A DNA stretch of 64,000 bases, taken from NCBI GenBank assembly GCA_022036555.1, contig CM039141.1, positions 214,400 to 278,399 of the forward strand, given 5' to 3'. The notes under the pieces were generated by a model that did no database searches, was not told the DNA's origin, and was given only the letters and a program-made list of their open reading frames with translations. Of this stretch, positions 11,018-22,316 are shown one piece after another. Each line of letters begins with the position of its first letter. Positions within the stretch are counted from its first letter, which is position 1. A program made the translations under genes and the position numbers. Source of the DNA: Microstegium vimineum (taxonomy: Eukaryota; Streptophyta; Magnoliopsida; Poales; Poaceae).

Positions 11018-12985
11018 CTTAAATCGGCAGCGTATCTGGTGAAAACCAGGGTTGCTATGTAACCTTGGAAACTATGTATCGACACCACAGGTTATGCATC
11101 CGATGGCTAGGGAGAGTGGTAGGATCAATTTGCACTTAAATGTCCGCCTTCATCTAGCTAATTTGGTGTTTTTGCAAATCTCCCCCGCCCTAACGCAGCA
11201 TCCTTTCGTCTCTGTGGCCTTTCGTCTCTATGTCGCTTCGTCTGGCCGGCCGCCATCATTCACCCTTCGCCGAGTGTGAGTCTGCTGGAGGTGAGATAGT
11301 GGAGTCTGTTGGAGGTGTGTTGCCGGTCACGCAGATCATGGAGTCCGGCCAAGGTGCGCCGCCCGAGTCTGCGATGGAGCCTGCCGCCATGGATCATGTC
11401 GTCATCTCCGTCGGCGCCGGAGTTGGAGCCCACCTTGAAAATCTAAGCACAACACAGCCAAAATCTTCTCAGATTATAGCAGTAAGATGCAAGGAACCTT
11501 TGGATCATACTCGTAGGGTATTTGGCATGAGTAGCTTATGCATTTATTCTGGAAGTAGCATATGAATTTATTGCAGATTTTTTTTTCTTTTTCAAACAAT
11601 TTTTCATAGTAAACATGTTGAACTAGTAGTGTCTGTTGCTGATCATACATTTTTTTCGCTTCTGTAGGTCTCTTGTACAAGTGACACAGGCAACACAAAT
11701 TCAGGTATGCTACAGTTTACTCTGAACATGTATGCTCTTGTTTATTCAGGCTATTATTCAGGTTATTCAGTTACACACCCATAGGTTCCACTGTCACCAC
11801 AAGCAAGAACACAATTAAGGGTCCATTTGGTAGGGATCCAAATTCTCGTAAAAACGTTTCAGTTCTAGATTCTGTCAAGAAACGTTTCAGGTGAAGAATC
11901 CGAATCACTATATGAAACCGTTTGGCTGATCGGCTGGATTCTGATTGTCAGACAAAAAAAAATTAAACAAAAAAATTATATAAATAAAAATATGCTTCAA
12001 AACTTTTAAATTTTTTTTGTAGGTGAAGAACAACTTATGTACAACCCATTTTAACGTACGGTATTTGAAAAGGATTAACTAAAAAAATAAAATCAATATT
12101 ACATTGGAGAAACCAGAAATAGAAACGGTAAAACCAGCATGTGCCTGTTTCATGTTCTCACGTAGAAACTCAGAATCGTTTCAGATCTCATTCATGCACT
12201 TGCAAACCTGTTTGGCACCGTTCAGCTGAGAAACGGAATCGTTCCTACCATCCAAACCCACCCATAACAGAACACAATTCCATTTGACTCAATCTCATTA
12301 TCAAATGACAGAACACAATTCCATTGCATATTTGCAGCCACAATCTTTCAGAGTTTCAGAATACAAAATCCATACATCAATTGGTAAATCTTGCTCTGTG
12401 ACTAAAATTGGCACTGAATTTCATAGTTTCAGTTTTACAGTTTCAAAGTTTCAGTTTCAGAGTTCCAGTGATGCATCATCTGCACAGGCGTCCGTGCTGG
12501 AAGAGCATAGGGTCTCGTTGCCGGTCTGGGAGGTGCACGGGGAGTGATCGGTGACGGTGGGAGTTGCAGCTCGGTGGGCCGGGAACGGCGTCGAGCCGGC
12601 TGGGCGGGGACGCGGCGAGCTGCGACGGCGAGAGGCGTAGCTCGGCGGGCGGCAACGACATCGAGCCGGCTGGGCTAGGGAGAGGCACAGCTACGCGCAC
12701 AGGGAGAGGCGAGGCGGAGGGCGGCCCGCCGGCGAGTCGCGGGGCACGCGGCGGGATCTCGCCTGCTTGCAACGGCGAATTGCGTGCCGCACGCAGCACA
12801 GAGACGAAAGAACGCTGCGTTAGGACGGGGGAGATTTGCAAAAACACCAGATTAGTCAGACGAAGGCGGACGTTTAAGTGCAAATTGATTCTACCACTCT
12901 CCCTAGCCATCGGATGCACAACCTGTGGTGTCGATGCATAGTTTCAGGGGTTGCACAGCAACCCTGGTTTTCAACAGATACGCTC
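11018..12985. mobile_element. Mutator-like non-autonomous element with ~190-bp inverted repeats
   Basis: 11018-11222 and 12794-12985 are near-identical in inverted orientation over about 190 bp. Shared phrases include GAAAACCAGGGTTGC, ATCGACACCACAGGTT, GATGGCTAGGGAGAGTGG and TTTGCAAATCTCCCCC. Long terminal repeats flanking a 1.6-kb non-transposase interior suggest a MULE. The interior has two GC-rich patches (11230-11440 and 12480-12790) that may be captured host sequence, and a nested MITE. Outermost bases and the 9-bp target duplication were not resolved. Confidence 0.7.
11819..12262. mobile_element. MITE nested in the Mutator-like element
   Basis: The left end AGGGTCCATTTGGTAGG is roughly inverted at the right end (CCTACCATCCAAACCC). 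Subterminal GAAACGTTTCAG and AGAATCGTTTCAG phrases are opposed. AGAACACAATT flanks both sides and could be a target duplication, but that phrase also recurs at 12306, so this is weak. Confidence 0.5.
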
Positions 12986-13070
12986 CCACTTAAATCACAC
13001 ACCAAACTGGGAGTATTTTTTGTTTGTTTGTTTCTGCAATGCTAGGAGCTAGGAGCCGGCAGTTTGAATA

Positions 13071-13326
13071 CTCCCTCCGTCCCCGAGAAAATAGATTTCT
13101 AGGTTTGTCCTAGTCAAAAATTTTAAACTTTGACCAAATTTCTAGAATAAAGTATTGAAAGTTATCATACCAAACTAGTATCATTAGATTTATCTAAGAA
13201 TATATTTTTACATAGTTCTCATTTTGAGTCATAGATGTTGTTACATTTTTCTATAAAGTTAGTTAAAATTAATTTTTTTTGACTAGCATAGATTTTAGGA
13301 ATTGATTCTTTCAGGAACGGAGGGAG
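13071..13326. mobile_element. Stowaway-type MITE
   Basis: Classical Tc1/mariner Stowaway termini CTCCCTCCGTCCC and GGAACGGAGGGAG are flanked by the TA dinucleotide on both sides (13069-13070 and 13327-13328). The core is 256 bp and AT-rich. The 60375-60640 block is a diverged relative (shared ATAGATGTTGTTA and CTATAAAGTTAGT). Confidence 0.85.
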
Positions 13327-13939
13327 TACATGGCTAGTTATCGATTACTGGAAGTAAAAAAAAAACACAGCCTAATTCAATCGGAGTTGGCCAGTTGGGT
13401 AACAATTTGTTGAAAACTTGGTTAAAAAAATTAACTCACCTATCATCCGTAAGCAGTGGCACCCGGCCGGTGACTGGTTTGTTCCGATCGGCGGCAAGAC
13501 GGGCAGGGATCTCTCTCACACACACACGTAGCAAGCGGAAAAGAGTGAAGAAAGAAAGGCGCGGCATTGCTATTGCAAGGAGGTGGCGGTTGCTTAACAT
13601 GCGAAGCAACGCAAGCCGATGGATTTGATGATCAACGGACGGAACAAAAGAAAAAGCAGCTAGAAAAAGGAGATCGAATAAAGCAATCAAATTAAAAGCA
13701 TGCACATCATCGATCAATCAAAAAAAAAGCAAAACACGATTATCACTGCAATTATTAATACTTTATATACTCCTATATATTACATTATTGGCCACTAGCA
13801 GGCAATGCCTACTCGATCGATCACCACTACTACCAGTACCCCAGTAGCAGTAGGCAGTAGCTACCCTCATCCTCAGCTCGCTCGATCCGGCGCGCGCCCC
13901 TCCTCTGTGTTTGCTTGCCCGCTAAGGTAAGGCATAAGA
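13327..13939 (+). other. Promoter-side flank of the CASP-like gene
   Basis: No ORF of note. A TATA-like TATATACTCCTATATAT lies at 13763-13780, about 160-175 bases upstream of the start codon, and may be its core promoter. The rest is AT-rich with a CACACACACG patch at 13517-13526. Confidence 0.35.
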
Positions 13940-14647
13940 ATGCACATGGACATGGACATGGCGATGACCACCACCACCACCACCACACCCAAAAGCACCA
14001 CCAGCAGCCCCGCCGCGTACGTCGCCAAACCTCCCCCGCCACCGCCAGGCTACAAGGCGCCGGCGGCGTACGATTCCTACAACGGACGACACGGAGGCGC
14101 GCCGGCGCCCACGGCCACCAGCAGGGCCTCGGTGGCGCGCCACGACTACAACTATGAAGACCGCCATCACCAGCAGGCGGCGGCGGCGGGAGCGCGGGCG
14201 CTGGACGGGCTCCTGCTGCTGCTGCGTGCGGCCGCGTCCGTCATGTCGTTCGTGGCCGTCGCGCTCGTCGCGTCGTGCCGCCACGGCGACTGGATGGAGT
14301 TCGCGCGCTACCCGGAGTACAGGGGCCTCCTGGGGGCCTCCGTGCTCGCCTGCCTCTACTCCGCCGCGCAGGCGCTTCGGGGCTTCCGCCGGATGCGCGC
14401 CGCCGCCGGGAGATTGGGAGGCGGCGGCCTCGCCGATTTCGCCGGCGATCAGCTGGTGGCGTATCTGCTCATCACGGCGTCCTCATCGGCTCTCCCTATC
14501 ACCCTCCGCATGAGATCCGCCGTTCTCAACGTCTTCACGGACGCCATCACGGCCGCCGTCAGCCTCGGTTTCATCGCCTTTGCAGCGCTCGCCTTGTCCG
14601 CCATGCTCTCCGCCGCCGCCGCCGCAGCAGCAGCGCAACCATACTAG
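13940..14647 (+). CDS. CASP-like protein (CASPL4 group)
   Basis: A single-exon ORF of 235 residues. The N-terminal 80 residues are low complexity and cytosolic (Met/Asp, a threonine run, polyproline, PPPPPPGYK). Four membrane segments follow at about 86-110 (LLLLLRAAASVMSF), 124-146, 164-188 (DQLVAYLLITASSSALP) and 199-228. The arginine in segment 1 and aspartate at the start of segment 3 are the characteristic charged residues of the CASP/CASPL family (DUF588), small tetraspan plasma-membrane proteins related to Casparian strip scaffold proteins. The long N-terminus and the GDQL(V/L)AYLL segment point to the CASPL4 group. CASPs form membrane scaffolds that position cell-wall enzymes; the role of CASPL4 members is largely unknown. 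The poly-alanine tail is unremarkable for a grass gene. Confidence 0.85.
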   Translation: MHMDMDMAMTTTTTTTPKSTTSSPAAYVAKPPPPPPGYKAPAAYDSYNGRHGGAPAPTATSRASVARHDYNYEDRHHQQAAAAGARALDGLLLLLRAAASVMSFVAVALVASCRHGDWMEFARYPEYRGLLGASVLACLYSAAQALRGFRRMRAAAGRLGGGGLADFAGDQLVAYLLITASSSALPITLRMRSAVLNVFTDAITAAVSLGFIAFAALALSAMLSAAAAAAAAQPY

Positions 14648-14742
14648 CTAGCTAGCATGCATACCCAAATAGTAGCACCCACTACATTTATTCCCCAGTT
14701 TTTTTATTTTATATTTTCTAAAATAGCAAAATGAAGAGACAG

Positions 14743-14743
<1 letters not shown>

Positions 14744-14782
<39 letters not shown>
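14744..14782. repeat. (AT)n microsatellite
   Basis: About 19 uninterrupted AT units downstream of the CASP-like gene. Confidence 0.95.
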
Positions 14783-14785
<3 letters not shown>

Positions 14786-15094
14786 CAGTAGTACAATATT
14801 AGGAGTAGTACGGTATATATCAGCTTGATTTCTAGGCGTGCTTGCATCACCGTCGTCATTATACCAGTCATCAGTGGACGTTTTGGTTGCTTGCTAAATG
14901 CTAATTATATTGTACGTGGTGGTGTCATCCGTCCACGCTTTTACACTCACAACATGATGACAAATGAAGTAATGGATTTTCATTTGTGCCCCGCCCTTTC
15001 TCGCTCATCAAATTCTTTGTGTGATAGCAACACACCCGCCCACCCACCTAAGAAGAAACTTTGTGTGTGCGCACGCTTTTATATATATAATAAA
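14783..15094. other. Intergenic
   Basis: No feature recognised between the microsatellite and the MULE-like left end. Confidence 0.3.
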
Positions 15095-15539
15095 GGGGCA
15101 TCACTAGCGTCCAGACGTCCGGACGTAGCCCTCACACCCACGGTTAATGCAAAACAACTCTCTTTGCCTGTGCCAAATACCGCTCTAAAGGTGACGTACA
15201 TCTCGGAGAGAGCTCTGCGCATGTACCTGATGCTCGTCCACATCGCATCCCGCGCCAATCCACATGGTTGCAGTCATCTGGAACCGCGTTTGTAACCCCT
15301 CCGCTCCCACACGCATGCTCGCGGACTCAGCTTCCATCAGAACGCCCCTAGTACGCCTAACTCACGCCCGCCTCCATCCCAATCCAAATCCATTTAATTT
15401 CAAAAAAAATCCAAATCCATTTGGGTTGCCCCCAGCAGGTGCATCCTTGCCTCGGCATGCCTTTGATGTCGACCCCTAGCACAACACACACCACGTCCAC
15501 CGGCTCGTTGTACTCATTTCCCGGTGCCCTGTGACTCTA

Positions 15540-15945
15540 TGAACCTCATGAAACACATGCAACATGAAACACTTGAGTGCAACATACGTCCCAAACAGAT
15601 GAAACATCTGCAACATACAGATGTAACATATATCAAACACATATGCAACATCTAGATAGAACACTTGCAACTTTTAACATGAAAACACTTGCTGCAACGA
15701 AAAACTGAAATACATGAAACATTTTAGAAATATTGTTGCCACATACGTGTGGAACAAAGGTAACATCCACATTAAACAATTGCAACAAAAATTAGAAACA
15801 TGTGAAACATTTCGAACAAAACACTTGCAACAAACCTCTGAAAACACTTATCTCCGATCTACTTTTGTAATATCCACATAATGAAAGTGCAACATACCTT
15901 TGAAAAGTCTAAAACAATTAATTTATACAATTGCAACATAGGGGG
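15540..15945 (+). repeat. Array of AAACA(C/T)TTGCAACA-type motifs
   Basis: About 400 bases made of irregularly spaced, diverged copies of phrases such as GAAACATCTGCAACATA, GAACACTTGCAAC and GAAACATTTCGAAC. The spacing is about 20-40 bases, and there is no coding signal. It probably represents subterminal repeats of the surrounding element. Confidence 0.7.
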
Positions 15946-16406
15946 AGAGGCCTGAGCCGAGTCAATTCCGCGCGCTTGGGTCAGAGCTGATGGCGAGTAG
16001 CTACGCGCGAGCACCACCAAGAGCCAGTACCAGCAGCACGCACGATCACCACCACCAGTACTAACAGCACCAGGCTTGGCTTGGCGGTGCGGTGGATGCG
16101 ACGCAGGGATTGCCATGGCCGCCGAGGTGGGGGGAGCTCGGTCGCGGGGGCCAGGGTGGAGAGGGTCGTCGACTCCTCTACAACAACACAACTCCACCTC
16201 CACGGATCTCGTTGGGGTGGGGAAGAAGGCCACCGGATCTGCAGGTGTTGGGCGCTCTTGGTGGGTGAAGAGTTCGTGGTGGGGGAGCCATCGGAGTGGG
16301 GGACTGCGCACGCCATGGTGGGGAGGGGCGGCGGCGGCGGCCAAGGGAGGCAGCCTTGGCCATGGAAGGGATAAGAACAGGGAGGAGGAAGCCGAGGTAG
16401 CCCCCC

Positions 16407-18082
16407 TGAAAGGATCAAGATGCCCAAGAGGGGGGTGAATTGGGCTTGTTTTAAATTTCTAAAGCAAATATAAAAACCTATCAAATGCCAATCACCCCCT
16501 AGTGTCTACCGTCCGTGTGTCCTAACTAGAAAGCGGTAGCAGTTCATAGGAATTAAAGACAACCTAAGCAATTCTAGTAGGAAATGTAAAAACAAGACGG
16601 AAATGTAAAGAGCTAGGGAAAAGAGAATCTCATGGACGCAGCGATTTTTTCCCGAGGTATCGAGGTGTCGACACACCCCCCTAGTCCTCGTTGGAGCACC
16701 TCGCAAGGTATCGCTCCCCCTCTACCCACGCAAGGGTAGAGTGCTCTCTACGGGCTAATTCTTCGCCACTCTGGCTCGGTGAATCGCCCACAACCGATCA
16801 CAAGAGCTTGGAGAAGAGCCGCCAACAATCTCCCGGCGGTCACTTCCTCCGAACACCACCAAACCGTCTAGGTGCTGTCGAACACCAAGAGTAACAAGCA
16901 CAAGACCTTCACTTGACCCACTCAAGGCTAGGAAGGTGGATGGATGCACACAAGTCACTCCTAATCACTCTAGGAGGGAAGAACAAGATGAACTCTCTCT
17001 AATCTCTTGCTCACTAGACTCTTGGCTCTCCAAAAGATTTCTCAAGGTGTCACCAGCTGAAACAATGGCCAAGAACACCTCTAAGGACCAAGGGGGCAAC
17101 TATAAATAGTCCCCACCTCCAAAACTAGTCGTTTTTCACTTTTTCTTCTTTCTGCGTAGCCACCGGACTAGTCCGGAGCTCACACCACCGGACCATGCAC
17201 ACTGGTCCGGAGCTCACTCACGTTTCAAACTCAGGCACCGTCGGACTACTCTGCTTGGTCCGACGCACTGGTCCGACGCTCTGGTCCGGAGCCTCGGTGC
17301 TCTCTGAGTGAAAACCAATCTCTCTTTTACACACCACCGGACCACTCTCCTTGGTCCGGTGCCCTGGTCCGACGCTCTGGTCCGGAGCCAGGGTGCTCTC
17401 TGCATAGAACCAAACCCCTGTCAAGAGGCGTCGGACTAGCCGTCGGACGAACCGTCGGACTAGTCCGGAGCCTTCTGACTCTCTGAACCAAGCCACCGGA
17501 CCACTCTCCTATGGTCCGGTGCTTTCCAGACAGGTGGTCCGGAGCTCCTCGAGCTGAGAATCTGCCTAAGTCAAGGACCACCGGATTACTCTCCTTGGTC
17601 CGGTGCCTACTTAGCAGAGTGGTCCGGAGCCTCTTTCTCTCTCTCTATCAACCGTTTTCGCTAAGGTTTCTCAAGGGATTTTGCTCCTACCACTTCTAGG
17701 GTTTATCAAGGGCTGAAAGCAAGGTCTCTAGGACTAGTTGTGACAAGTGTGCATATACCCACTTTCCTAAACTCTCCTAGGTCAAGCTACTAACCTCATA
17801 CCCCTCTTTATAGTACGGTCAAAGGAAAAACAAAAGCCCTAGCTATACTTAGTGCCCTTCTCAACCTTATGGCACTAAGAACTAGCCTAGTCTTCGTCGT
17901 GTATCTCCATCCTTTGCAACCGAAACGATTTCCATCTTGGGGGCATGAATATCCATTAAGCCCATTCAAAATACATCACTCATGACCTAACATATATGAC
18001 TTTGTCTCTGCAAAACACACGTTAGTCATAGTGATCTAGTATTGTCGTTAATCGCCTAAACACAAGGGTCCATGATTCTACA
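16407..18082 (+). mobile_element. Solo LTR, copy A (1676 bp)
   Basis: Begins TGAAAGGATCAAGATGCCC and ends CATGATTCTACA, with 5-bp target duplication CCCCC (16402-16406 and 18083-18087). No internal retrotransposon region is present, so this is a recombination-derived solo LTR. A TATA box TATAAATAG lies near 17101-17109. 17160-17640 is packed with TCCGGA/GGTCCG(G/A)(T/C)G motifs. A second copy of the family lies inverted at 48936-50585. The ORFs inside it are low-complexity translations of the repeats. Confidence 0.9.
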
Positions 18083-18315
18083 CCCCCATGCGCACTAAGC
18101 CTGGGAGCAAGGGGATTTTTTGTTTTTCTGCTGGGATCTGCTTCTGGGTGGAGAGGACGGAGAGCGGGTGGGGATTTCTAATTTTTTTAGACAATGGGGA
18201 TTGAGATTTCTATCCGGAGCAAGCCGGTTGCCAGTTGGACCCGGTCGCTGCGCGTGCCCGACACGAGGCGTCTGGACGGACACGTGGGGGCGGACGCACT
18301 GAGTAGAGCATTACC

Positions 18316-19389
18316 GATAATAAAGACAAATAAAAGGGATAATTTCGCCGTCATACATCAAACAAGTCCATTGCATTGCACACCACCAAGACATTAACAT
18401 TTCCTTGTTCTCGCAACTCCTCAAATCTGAAAAAATAGTATCACAGCCGTCGCGGTGTCCTGTTGTGCAACCACAATTCCAAATGGTATCCGGCAAATTA
18501 TAATGTTCGCAACCTGAAATAGAAATACTCAAATACCAATATATATATATATATACTATAATTGAATTCTTCAAATAAATCTAGGTTCACCCTAATAAAC
18601 GTCCTCCGCAGAGAGATCTTACCTTCGTGTACCCAGAAAATTACACACATAAATTTACCTCTATTAAAATCAAGGGCTCACGAAACATCGACGTCAGATC
18701 TAAGAGCTAAGAGACGATGTTTGTCCAATGCTTCTCACCCGCCTCACCCCGTGCCCTCACCCTCCCGACGGCCCGAGGAAGACGCTGTCGCGGACGGTCA
18801 CCGGCTTCACACCCACCACGCGTGCGATCCTCTATCCGCGTGCCCGCGTGAGATCCTCGCGGCAGCCCCGCGCCTCGACGGGCTCCTCGACGGCGTCCGG
18901 CCTGCGCGCGCAGGCGTTCAGCATGAGGACGGTGGCGGCGTGCCCACAGAGGAGCAGGAGCAAACAGACTCTACCTTACCCCTAATCTCGCCGACATCTC
19001 CGTCTCCACCCTATGCACCACTGGCCCACTACCATGGGCCCGACCGCCCGACGAGATCATGGCCTTGGGCGATGCCAATGCAGGTGACCATTAGGTCGGG
19101 TGCGCGGCCAGGCCGCCAGGGCGGGCTTGATCCTCGCTGAGGGTGCATGGCCTCATTGTCGGGGATGACTGCGACCCGGGTAGCATCCTGGCCGGGGGAA
19201 ACGTCGAGCCGAGAGCACGCTTTTGGCTTCCGTCGCAAGGTCAGTATTTCGATATTTGGTTTTTAATGTAACCGTAGATTTCACAAATTTATGGGATTCA
19301 CGGTGACATCATCAGCTACAGCTACTCTGAAAACTCCTTATAAATGTTGGATGTTGGATACTTCCCTGTGTATGTTAATCTCGAACTTT
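18316..19389. other. Composite sequence with possible gene fragments
   Basis: 18320-18700 is AT-rich with a short (AT)n at 18541-18555. 18720-19230 is GC-rich with ORFs on both strands that match nothing I recognise; it could be a captured exon fragment. Given the Helitron-type terminus at 28503, this stretch may lie inside that element. No Helitron 5' end was located. Confidence 0.3.
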
Positions 19390-19655
19390 TCAGGTGCGAT
19401 GTCTGTATTAGGTACACATTTAAGTTTTGTCAGCTGCAGAGGAGCTTCTGATGGACAGCCCTGACACAGACATGGTATAGTTAGTTCTTCATTTCAATGT
19501 TTTTATCTTTTCAGGATATCAGGAAGGATCTTTCAACTTTGGATAGGTCAGTGTTGCTATTCTGTTCTATGCTTTCTATCACTGCATTTTGTATTTGTTA
19601 CAAAACCATGTCTCTTATCGACAGGGAGCCAGAGAGGCAATGCACAGAGGAACCT
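19390..19655 (+). pseudogene. Exon-like fragments of an unidentified gene, left of the LTR insertion
   Basis: Two blocks look like exons with splice sites: CTGCAG/...ELLMDSPDTDM/gtata around 19435-19475, and TTTTCAG/DIRKDLSTLDR/gtcagt around 19516-19547. A third begins after TTATCGACAG at 19626, is broken by the LTR element, and resumes at 26885 (sequence CTCAATCTGTCTATG). I do not recognise the gene. Together with the 27236-27308 block it looks like a captured partial gene. Confidence 0.4.
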
Positions 19656-20157
19656 TGTTGGGGATATTATCTCGGCATATCCCCAGAGACCTTATGTGCC
19701 TGCCGACCAGAAGATGGCTCAGCCCGCGAGGCCTTGCGGCAAGCGACCAGCCCGCCGTGCTCGCCAAGGACTCCGAAGAAGTCTTGCTCGTCAAGTAAGA
19801 TCCTAGTAGATAAACTCGGATCCCTTTCCATAGGGAACCGATCGTAATCTGTTAGGATATGAGAATTGTAACCTTGCTCCCCGGCTATATAAGGCGAGCA
19901 GGGACCCCCCCCCCCTCAAAAGACCCCTCACAACCTCTCTCGGATCATCTACAGATCTTGTAACCTAATACGCAAGATCAATCCAACCACCAAAACACAG
20001 GACGTAGGGTATTACGGCGATTTGCCGGCCCGAACCTGCATAAATCGTCGTGTCTACGCTCTCTGTGTTACGCTTGATCGCCGTCGCCACACCTCCGCCT
20101 ACAATCTACTACCGTAGGGTACCCCCTAGGTAGACTGCGACACATATTTCGTCGATA
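19656..20157 (+). repeat. 5' LTR
   Basis: 502 bp from TGTTGGGG to CGTCGATA. It contains the TATA box GGCTATATAAGG near 19882-19893 and ends just before TTGGCGCGCCAGG. A run of about 11 C at 19907-19917 is shorter in the 3' LTR. Confidence 0.9.
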
Positions 20158-20178
20158 GTTGGCGCGCCAGGTAGGGGG
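20158..20178 (+). other. Primer-binding region
   Basis: TTGGCGCGCCAGGTAGGGG follows the 5' LTR directly, the usual position of a tRNA primer site. I did not assign the tRNA. Confidence 0.5.
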
Positions 20179-20194
20179 TGTGTGCATCGACTTC

Positions 20195-22316
20195 ATGGCT
20201 CGTCAAGCGGTCACCTTCCCGGATTCAATGGTCCTTCCGGCGCCTGACACCGTGCTCCAGATCGGATCTGTATCTTGGACCGTTGGATCCGCGCCATGCG
20301 TGGCAAACGCGTCGCCATCTCCACGTCGTCTCACCGCGCCACCTCCACGTCGTTTCGCCATGCCAAAGTACCACCCGCGTAAAGACATCAACATCGATGA
20401 CCTGGTCGATGTCATCGATCGCAGCAACGCCGACATCATCGACTGCATCGACCTCGTCCAGGCGGCGCGACGCCGACCGCCCGGCCACCACGGTCGCCGA
20501 CCGCGCCGTAATCGGGCCCCAGCAAAAGCGATGACCGCGACTAGGCCTCGCGGATATGGCGACCTGACGTCCCGACCCATCCCTGATCAGATCCCTACGG
20601 CACCTGTCGTGAACACCGTCATCATCTCCCCGATCTCCAGTGACTCCGACCAGGCAGTGTCCCTCGATGGCACGATCTCGTCAGGTTCAGTCGCCACCAC
20701 GAGGCCCGTGACACCTGATTCCTCCGCATTGACCGACGATTGCCCAGAGTTCCCCCTAGGCTTCGGGGGGATGATTTTTCAAGTCTCCACCAATAGCGCC
20801 CCCTACGACAACGAGACGGAGGCCGATCGTATCGCAAGAGAATAGCGCAACACTGAGCGCGCACAACGGCGCGAACGAGAGCACATCGAGTAAGAGAAGC
20901 GAGACGAGGAGCGCCACGAACGCGAACGGCTTACACGTGAGCAGCGCGAGCGGGACCAGAGAAACGGAGGTCGCATGCCAGGACGTAATCTCCAGCACAA
21001 GTTTGACCAGATAGGCAACGTTCCGGTATACCCAACACCAAGCGCCAACCTGGCCGCAGCAACCTGCGAACTGTCCAAACTTCCACCCCACGCCAGAGGT
21101 CGAGAAGATAGAAGCCCATCTCATGGCAGCAGTAGTCCAGGTAAATAAAGCAGCTCGCCCAACCAAATTTTCCGACCAGTCCCACAGCAGAAACCACTCC
21201 AGAAGCCCTCCTCGGGAGCACAGACGAAAATCTCCGCCACGCGACGGCGACGCCCGCGACAACCTTCGGCGCGAGCGAACACCGGAGCAGGCACGCCGAA
21301 GCCCTCCTCGGGAGTACAGACGAAGATCCCCACCACGCGACGGCAACGCCCGCGACAAGCTTCGGCGCAAGCGAACACCGGAGTCGGCGCGACGAACCCC
21401 TCCGAGGGAGTACCGACGCAGATCTCCGTAGTATGACGATAATCGGCGACGCGACCTGACGCCACCACCTGTTGGGAACTTGCGCCCTCTCTCCCCTCGC
21501 TTGCATGCTGTTCGGTGGCCCCAGAACTTCAGAGTAACGTCCGTGGACAAGTACGACGGCAAGGTAAACCCAGAGCTATGGGCGTCCACCTATGAGATCG
21601 CCGTATACGCTTCGGGAGGAAATCAAGACGTCATGGACAACTACCTCCCGGTGATGTTGTCAACATCAACCAACAGTTGGCTCCAGAAGATCCCCGAAGG
21701 CACAATCGATAGTTGGGAACAGCTCAAGGAAATCTTCATCAAGACGTACAAAGCCACGTGTGTCCAGCCGTGGACACGCTATGACTTGGAAAGCGTCCGC
21801 CAGAGGAGTAACGAGAGTCTCCGCGAGTACATCAGGCGCTTCTCCGATAAACGCTTAAGCATCACAGAGATCTCCGACCCGGAGGCCATCGCCATCTTCA
21901 CCGACGGTCTGCGGGTCAACGAACTCAGAAACAAGTTGGCACGGAAGAACGTGACAACCATAGAGGAACTCATGACGATTGTGAATCCTTACGCCATCCA
22001 AGATGACGCAGCACGAAGCAGGGAGAACAGGCGACGCTACTCCCGCTCCCCGGAGTGCGAAAGGGACTGGGACCGCCAATCAGACTATCGTAACGATGGA
22101 AGAGCCGGTGACTACCGAGACTACCGGTCGGGCAACTCCGAGCGTTATCCGCAGAGGTATGATCACAGGCGAGACAACCGCTATGTCGCCAACACGAACG
22201 CCAGACCAAAGAAGAACTACGACGCCAGCTACGAGAAGATCCTTGACGGCCCTACCCCATACACAAGAACTCCAAGCATTCCATGCATGACTGCGACCTT
22301 CTTGAATCAGTGGTAA
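20195..22316 (+). pseudogene. gag: Decayed gag of the LTR element
   Basis: The frame beginning MARQAVTFPDSM at 20195 runs to a stop at 20845 and continues after further stops (near 20892 and 21147). The C-terminal part 21480-22316 is open and carries the gag domain: WPQNFRVTSVDKYDGK, NPELWASTYEIAVYASG, WEQLKEIFIKTYKATC and REYIRRFSDKR. An Arg/Ser/Tyr-rich tail follows. The stops make a full gag product impossible without readthrough. Confidence 0.8.

Larger units (their letters stand above)
15095..18315. mobile_element. Second MULE-like composite element
   Basis: The left boundary region (GCATCACTAGCGTCCAGACG) and the right region (GGCGTCTGGACGGACACG followed by GAGTAGAGCATTACC) carry opposed CGTCCAGACG phrases. 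The interior has the AAACA/TTGCAACA motif array common in grass MULEs, then a GC-rich segment (15950-16400) with no intact transposase. It is interrupted by a solo LTR at 16407-18082. Ends were not resolved base by base. Confidence 0.4.

Noticed and set aside
12266..12324. ACAGAACACAATTCCATT repeat as proof of a target duplication for the nested MITE
   Set aside because: The phrase occurs twice on the same side of the element, so it is a local repeat and not diagnostic.
17214..17581. ORFs inside solo LTR A (and the matching ones in copy B)
   Set aside because: They translate the CCGGACCA-type repeat array; no protein family is visible.
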